From Tanypteryx hageni (taxonomy: Eukaryota; Arthropoda; Insecta; Odonata; Petaluridae): DNA of 64,000 nucleotides. The notes beneath the pieces are model-generated. The model did no database searches, was not told the DNA's origin, and was given only the letters and a program-made list of their open reading frames with translations. The stretch lies in contig CM054114.1 of the NCBI GenBank assembly GCA_028673005.1, positions 131,336,470-131,400,469 on the forward strand. Reading direction: 5' to 3'. The translations under genes were made by a program, and so were the position numbers. This document shows, in pieces, positions 57,500 to 64,000 of this stretch (position 1 is the stretch's first letter; each line of letters opens with the position of its first letter).

Positions 57500-57800
57500 A
57501 TACCAAAGGCAGCTCGCATACTTGTTATTACAATGAGGTACTTAATTTTTCAAAAAATTGTCCCGTGCGAAATACATTGCGTAGACGTTAATCTCCATAA
57601 CATTGCTTTATAGAATTAGTTAGCATAAAGACGCGAACTTACGGCTTGGGCAGTTGTGCACGAGATGTATCTTTTTCTCGAGGAGAGAATCCGAATCCAT
57701 GGCGAATTAGATTAAAAATTCGTTTGATGCCAGAAAAGTCGGGAATTTTTCAAGAAATACGAAATTCTGACACCATGACAACGACCCCATTGCTTTGAAA
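57500..57800. repeat. Degenerate repeat family Y, copy 3
   Basis: Matches 54880-55117 plus 55903-56000: GCAGCTCGCATACTTG, ATGAGGTACTTA, CGAAATACATTGCG, TTTTTCTCGAGGAGAGAATC, GGGAATTTTTCAAGAA in the same order. Confidence 0.5.
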
Positions 57801-58829
57801 CGATGCAACACTTGCTTTTACTGGTTAAATGGTTTAATGGAAGAGATCGATGGAAAGAGGGAGAGAGAATTGACAAATGACGTTTTATACCGTGAAATAA
57901 AAAACGAAAAGAAAAATAGAGCTTTTTTTATTGAGACACAGCAGGTGTCAATAATTTAGATATTAAAAAATCAATAGGGTTTTTTAAATTTTATTTCTTA
58001 AAGATAAATATTTCGTGTAAAAACTAATGTTTTTTCTATCTCCTTTCACCGTTAAATCCAAATTGCATGCAACGCTGCGATGGGTAATACTATGGGTAAT
58101 AATATAAAATTAATGCTTGTAATGGTAATTAATTGATTTCAACCAACCACGCAATAATAATAACTAACGCACAGAAGATAGCATTATCCTTTTTGTTTGT
58201 TTTCGTTGATCGGGTAATGAAAATGTGTTTCATATATTCAAATATTTATTAAATTCATGTTAAATTAGTTTGAAATTGAAAAGGCGAGTGAATTGAGCTG
58301 TCAGAAGCTCCGTTAGAGGTGATAGGTAGCTCCTAATTGACGTGTCTCTGGTGTGTGCGTGCGTGTGTGTGTGTAAAGGAAATGTAAATATATAATACAA
58401 TAACAAAATCTTTAATACAGATATTTGAGACTATTAATTTTTTTCAACACCACTTTAACGAAAACATCCATACCTATAAATTAAAAAAATAACTTCTCTC
58501 AACACCAATAAAAATGCGCGTTTCGTTTTTAAATGCAACCTTCCTGAGCATTAATTCGCCGCTATTAGGTTCGGGATCTGATTTTGAATCACCACTGATG
58601 GCAGCTGCTGTGGAGGCGAAACGTGAACCTGCTTTTCAAACCATTCGAAGGCTAGAGAATTATCGAACTCGTGTTATGGCTTAAAACAAATTCCAGAATA
58701 ATCACTTGTGTAAAAATTAAAAAATTGATTACTCGTCTTAGTTATATCCATGGTTTTTATAACTATGTTATTGCCATCTGAAAAATGCCTCAGACGAGTA
58801 TTTTATTTGTCAAATTTTGGTGCCTAAAT
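57801..58829. other. Anonymous AT-rich sequence
   Basis: No gene or terminus recognised. A TGTGTGTG run lies near 58362. Confidence 0.4.
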
Positions 58830-61800
58830 CAGTGCTGGAAAACGTTACGCGTAACGTAACGAAATAACGGAATTATTTTTGGTCAACGTAACGAAAAACG
58901 TTAACGAAATTTTTCAAATAGCTGTAACGGAAAACGTAACAAAAACGAAAAAATAATTTCGTTATTTCGTTATCATATGGTAAAGAGTTATGTTCTAGCG
59001 GGTTTTGTCCCAGGCGAAGTGTCTCGAGCAAGGGAAAGTGGCCTATTTCGGTCTTGCTTGTCCCCCGCTGGGCCAGTTTTGCCGCCTTGTCGCGAAAGAA
59101 CCGCTATCCTGACCACTACCGATTGTTCTTTGGGTTTTCTTTCCATTTGTGAAAGGAATGGTGTTAATCCTTCTCCAGTAAGCACGAGATAATGAGCGTG
59201 GTGGATGAGGAAGGAAGCTCCAATAAATTTGCCGCTTGTAGTTAAGGACCTCTACCATTTTCTATCCTCCCCCACAGTGCCTCGTACTTCGAAAACATTC
59301 TTTTAGATATTACCTACACAGGAGTGAGTTTTTCCTCTTTTAAAGGTCGATGATCTGCAAGTTCCAATCCCATCATCCCCTATAATCTCGAATTCTATCC
59401 ACTGTTTGTCAGTCTAACTTAACAAGGAATTTCAGAAAGGTCGAAGTGAATCTACGATTCTAACGTGTTGTCATCGTTCGTTAGAGGTCAGTATTGCTTC
59501 ATACCTATTATTATTATTATGAGACGTTTATAGTAACAGTGGATAGATATTGTTCCCTGGAAATGGTCTAATCAGAGCTTAATACAATTTCAGTTCATTT
59601 CAAATTACCGAAGACTGTTACAGTGAGACTTTTCGCCAACCGTAAGAGAAAAGAAGTTCATTCGGTGTTGAAATAATAAGTCCCATTTTCATACATATTT
59701 CAAATTTATATTTTGTTTAGTATTAATTAAAGTCAAGTAATTTAGTGTGGCGGCTTTCTTCGTCATTATATTAGAAAATGCCGTTTTATATATTATTGGG
59801 TACTGTGTTCGATTCTCTGTCCATCATCTGGATAGAAAGGGAGTATCTGATTTTATAATGAATTAGGATAAACTCAGCAGCGCCTAATGGAATGTTATTT
59901 TACTATCTTATACCTTATTTGCAAACTAGTGCCCATATATTTTAATATAATTCTATTTTATACAACCTCATACAATGTCTAAACTTTTACGCTTCTGCTC
60001 GCTTTCCATTTCTCTCTAACCCACACGTCTTCCTCCTGCAGTCTTACTCCTCCCTCAGTTTACATCACACTTGTCTGTTTCCCTCCCCATGCTCTCCCTT
60101 CCCCTATTCATTTCCTCTATCTTTCTTCCCATTATTCCATCCCGTTTTTTATTTCCGACTTTTACATATTTCTTGTTCTTGCTGTAAATAAGGACAATTT
60201 TAGTCATTATAATTTTCAAAGCTAGCATTAAAATAATCCTCGGATTAAGCATTGAATCGTGCATTTTACCGTACTTTCCAGAATGGAAAAGAGGCTTACT
60301 GTTTCAGTTCAGTTCTTCTGTCCCCCTTTTAACATTTGAACCGAATGACCGATTTTCATGGTATTTGGTGGATATCTTTGACCACTGGGGACGACCTGTT
60401 GAGGAAATTCTTTTTTCTGATATTTGAAGGCGCGAGTTCCATTCCAGAAATTTTTCTCTCATTCAGTTTACATAAGAAATGCGAAATACACCATGCAGTG
60501 CCTTTTTCTTTAAAAGAAGTGAATCGTATTATTGGCACGGGATGTGTACTATTTTCTGCGAAAAGAAATAAAGATTTCAATTTTTATCATAGAATTTTGC
60601 TTATCGAAAGTATTTATTCAAATTCCACGTAAGTAAGCGTAAGTAGAAGCTAGCTATTTTTGAAGGAAATGTTTCAATTTTAACATGTATTTCTATTCTA
60701 TTGCAAAATAAAAGAAATATTAAAAACTAATATATAAAGTATATTACACGTGACGTTGAGATATGGCGTTCGCGAAATAATAAACCGTCTTTTAGTTATA
60801 GCGGGAGCGACAGAGTTCCGCTGCTTAAACGCGGTGAGTGATCAAGAGATCACGAGCGCGCTGGTGAAAGCGAAGAGCGATCGCGTTGGAATTCGCGATT
60901 TACGGTGAGGTTGCGGCGGTACGTGACAATATCCTTGATCCTCATTTTATTAAATATTATGTATTTTCCGATCCTAAAAATTTGTATTCGTAACTATCGA
61001 GCATAAGTCTAATAAAAATGATAAACCCTCTAATCAACTGAAATTAAAGAAATTTTTAAATAGGTTCTTCATTTTTATCGACTGCATTGGAAATAGACTA
61101 CAAACTAAAAAATTCATATAAACGTAGTCAGACCCCACTGAAAGCATTAAATTAAAGATTTTACAATAATTTTGCTATTAATTAAAATTTAATAGTATTC
61201 TTTTCGCCACGACATCAATTGAATACCCATATTGTTAAAGATCCCAAATTTTTCTATTTATCCTAAAAATTACCTTCATTCATGGTAATTTGGAGTGGTT
61301 TCAAATTTCGTCTTACAAATAATTCACTTTATTCTTTCATATACAAAATAAAGAAATTACCGGGTTAATATCTCAAATCTAACTAATCTTGAAATGTAAT
61401 ATTGTAAACCCATACATAATTTCTATGTATTTCTTATGGGGGTTATGAAAAGGAAGAACATCAAAAATGAGCCCTAAAGAGGACAAATATTGGAATTTGG
61501 GCAATTCTCTTTAGTTTTATCTGATAACCGATCGTTCTACCGAATTCTAGGTCTGTAGCAGAAGCATGTTGTCCGAGTTACAATCGGTGCAACCGACCGA
61601 CGGGTTCCTTTTATTATCTTTAATTACGGGTCCCTGGGTTCTCAGTGTACTTTTTGTCTTACCTATAAAAATTCTAATGTAGGGCAAAACCATTACAACA
61701 CTAATATTTTAGTTTCAAATATGTATTAAGTTTATTAACTTGAATATAAAATTTTGAATATGAAAATGCGAATTTTCATAGATGATCATCAAAAACGAAA

Positions 61801-62091
61801 AATGTGCCGAATACTTCGAAATCTTAAAAACGTTCCTGATCTGCAGCATATATATAGAAGTGCCTATAAATTAGTACTATAAATGAGAAACATATATTTA
61901 AGGTAACCTGTAAACAATAAAAAACAAAAATAAAAGGGTAATTACACGTAATTATTTTTACCAAATTATTTCGTTATAACTTTAAACGTAACGGAAAACG
62001 AAATGTAAATTTTAGCGTAACGAAAAACAAAATCGCTTTTTTGCCTGTAACGAAAAACGTAACGAATCGTTTTTTTCGTTTGCCAGCACTG
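58830..62091. mobile_element. hAT element, 3262 bp, with CGTAACG subterminal repeats and 7/8 target duplication
   Basis: The termini CAGTGCTGGAAAACG and inverted CAGTGCTGGCAAACG match at 14 of 15. The flanks GCCTAAAT (58822-58829) and GCTTAAAT (62092-62099) differ at one base. The first about 150 bp and last about 120 bp are filled with GTAACGAAAAACG-type repeats in opposite orientation, probable transposase-binding arrays. No transposase was recognised in about 3 kb of interior; a truncated repeat X copy lies at 60268. Confidence 0.85.
60268..60640 (+). mobile_element. Dispersed repeat family X, truncated copy inside the 58.8-62.1 kb hAT
   Basis: ACCGTACTTTCCAGAATGG, TTTGAACCGAATGACCGATT, TTTCATGGTATTTGGTGG, GGCGCGAGTTCCATTCC and ATTTTGCTTATCGAAAGTAT line up with the 54051 copy. 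The last approximately 300 bp of X are missing. Confidence 0.65.
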
Positions 62092-64000
62092 GCTTAAATA
62101 CATATTATGAAATTTGATGACCATTGGGGGAATTTAATTTTTCATCACTTGATTTCAGTCATTAGGTGAACTCAATAATTCTTCCCTGAATTCATATTTT
62201 CAATCGCTGGCAGCATTTTCTAGGGATTTTATCCTCATTTTCCTTCAAGTTCGCACTTATCCTAGCATTTGACTGACATTCAGTGGTTTACATGCTCAAC
62301 AGCTGCATTAATTAGAGGAAGAGAGTGCAGAAGGCGTGTTGATTCAAAATCCTCGCTGGAACACGAATCGAAGATCTTTTTTTGCTTCGACCTTTTCACC
62401 CCAGGTCACGTGATATTCGCCATCTCCGAGCTTTGAGGCCGATTCTGCAATTTCGCATCGCTTTTACATTATTATCTATAATGAAAGATAAATTCTTTTC
62501 GTGTTCTGCCTACCAGTTTTTATAAGAGGATCCGTGCATTTTTGCGGAGGCAAGATAAAAAAATACATATCACATTTTTTCATTCGTCTCGACTACGGAG
62601 ATCATCTTGACGAATGAATTAATGCCTTCCATCTTATTATTAGTAGACTTCTTTTTGGATTACGTCCCAAAATATCGGAAATAAACTTCCCCAAAGAGAA
62701 CTCGTCCGTACGCTTTACGTTTTTTCGTCGACGGAGAACTTATAAATAGCGGATTCGAGCTCGTGTGACGCGTTGGCTGCCACAACGATTTAGAAAGGCG
62801 TGCATTAGTTCGCTGAATAAAACAACTGCGGCGTGTGACACCACTTATCAAATAAGTGACGCTTTCTTCGAGTGCTTCAAGATGAGATTTCAACAATATC
62901 TCGCACGTCCTTGGTATACGATTAATTTTCCAGTTCAATTTTCAAAGGCTTTGTTGATATTATTTAGGTTACCTTTGACTCGATAGTTAGACATATTGAG
63001 TCGGATTTGCATAGATTTTTTTCACAAATAAGAGGTCTTTTTAGTTGGCTTTGACATGGATTTAACTTATTTTTTCCCAACATTCCATCTTGTTAATTTT
63101 TTACCATTGTGACATTTTTATATGATTTTTTGTTGGTAGGGGAAATTTAAGCAATTTTTATTACGTGTTATTATTAAAATTAAGCCTACGGCCAGGCATA
63201 CTTTAATTAAATATTTTAATTGTCATTATTAATATGTTAATATTACCAATATAAGAATTTTAGAAAGGATAGCCAGACTCCTTTACATCACTAATATAAG
63301 CCGAGGCACCTTATGTTTACTCTAAAATTCTAATTCATTTTTCTTAAAAATTCTACATTTTTTGCAGATGTTAAAACTAAGAAACTAGATATGTAGTTTT
63401 ATTTAAGATTTCGTCCTGCATTTAAAATCTTTTCGGTTGCTGCCTAACACCAGGCGGATTCCCCGGAACGAACGAGGCGAAAAAATAATTTACATTTGAT
63501 TAAACCCCCCTCGAAAAGCATTACGCCTTTTAGTAATTATTTTGGTAAGTCTGCCCGTGTAAGATGCCGGCTTTGGCCCGGCCTGCATTTTTATATCAAT
63601 GGTAAATATAATATATGCAGCATCAACGTTCGGTTGTAAGCATTCATTTGAATACTGAAATACTGGCACAATTAAAGGCTCAGAGCGGGGTTTTTAACGA
63701 AGTGTCACTCTAAATGTATCGAACGCTCTTCTCATAAATTAGCATTTCCAACTCGTGCTCGTAAAGTAACGGACGGCTGCCCCCTCTCTCTCTCTCTCTT
63801 CCGCTTGCGTAGCGCACCGAGCCGTGAGGTTTGCATAAAATTCAGGATTATAAATTAAATTATCGCTGTCCCAGGCAATGAAATAAACAACCTCCAAATC
63901 TGCCATCGCAATGCTTCATTAAGATCGCATAAAAACTGCCTAACTCATAGCGGTTCGAATTTGTAAACATTCAAGGAGAAAGTGTGGAAACGCCACTTGA
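62092..64000. other. Anonymous sequence to the window edge
   Basis: No supported gene. The minus and plus frames at 62660-62986 overlap each other and show no known domain. A (CT)n run lies at 63785-63800. Confidence 0.4.

Overview
This window is eukaryotic, non-coding, AT-rich DNA and looks like intergenic sequence (or a very large intron) from an arthropod, probably an insect. The reasons are the TE mix (RTE and Jockey/CR1-like LINEs, many hAT elements, pogo/Tigger elements, tRNA-derived SINEs), abundant GA/CT and AT simple repeats, and the absence of bacterial-type gene packing. The species cannot be named from sequence alone. I found no host protein-coding gene, rRNA gene or functional tRNA gene that I could defend. 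Nearly all recognisable coding sequence belongs to transposable elements.

Layout. 1-16.5 kb: a hAT end, pyrimidine-rich tracts, hairpins, two TA-flanked MITEs (8.1-8.9 kb), a cluster of TATCGATA-like motifs (11.9-12.1 kb), a LINE 3' end (13.6-13.8 kb) and a large GA tract (14.2-14.6 kb). 16.5-24.8 kb: two neighbouring pogo/Tigger elements. The first, about 6.7 kb, is split by a nest of later insertions that includes an RTE-like LINE with an uninterrupted 997-codon endonuclease/reverse-transcriptase ORF on the minus strand, a SINE-like insertion and a second LINE tail. 24.8-34.4 kb: short hAT and pogo-type non-autonomous elements, a tRNA-Gly-like SINE, a hairpin insertion and a broken Jockey/CR1-like LINE. 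34.4-41.5 kb: mostly anonymous sequence with a tandem duplication, a 15-bp minisatellite, one copy of a 670-bp dispersed repeat (called X here) and GA tracts. 41.5-52.5 kb: two degenerate autonomous hAT elements with related transposases (one with a perfect 8-bp target duplication), GA/CT tracts and a pogo MITE. 52.5-64 kb: a second 15-bp minisatellite, more repeat X, a degenerate repeat (Y), three hAT elements with 8-bp duplications, and a 116-bp palindrome.

The elements do not form a pathway. The window is a layered record of DNA-transposon bursts, above all hAT: seven insertions have an 8-bp target duplication scoring 6/8 to 8/8. One apparently recent RTE insertion is superimposed. The most interesting points are the intact RTE ORF inside a dead Tigger, the paired hAT transposase relics, two separate minisatellites with the same 15-bp period and a shared core, long perfect palindromes, and several repeat families (X, Y, Z) that I can define only by comparing copies within the window. 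All boundaries were read by eye.
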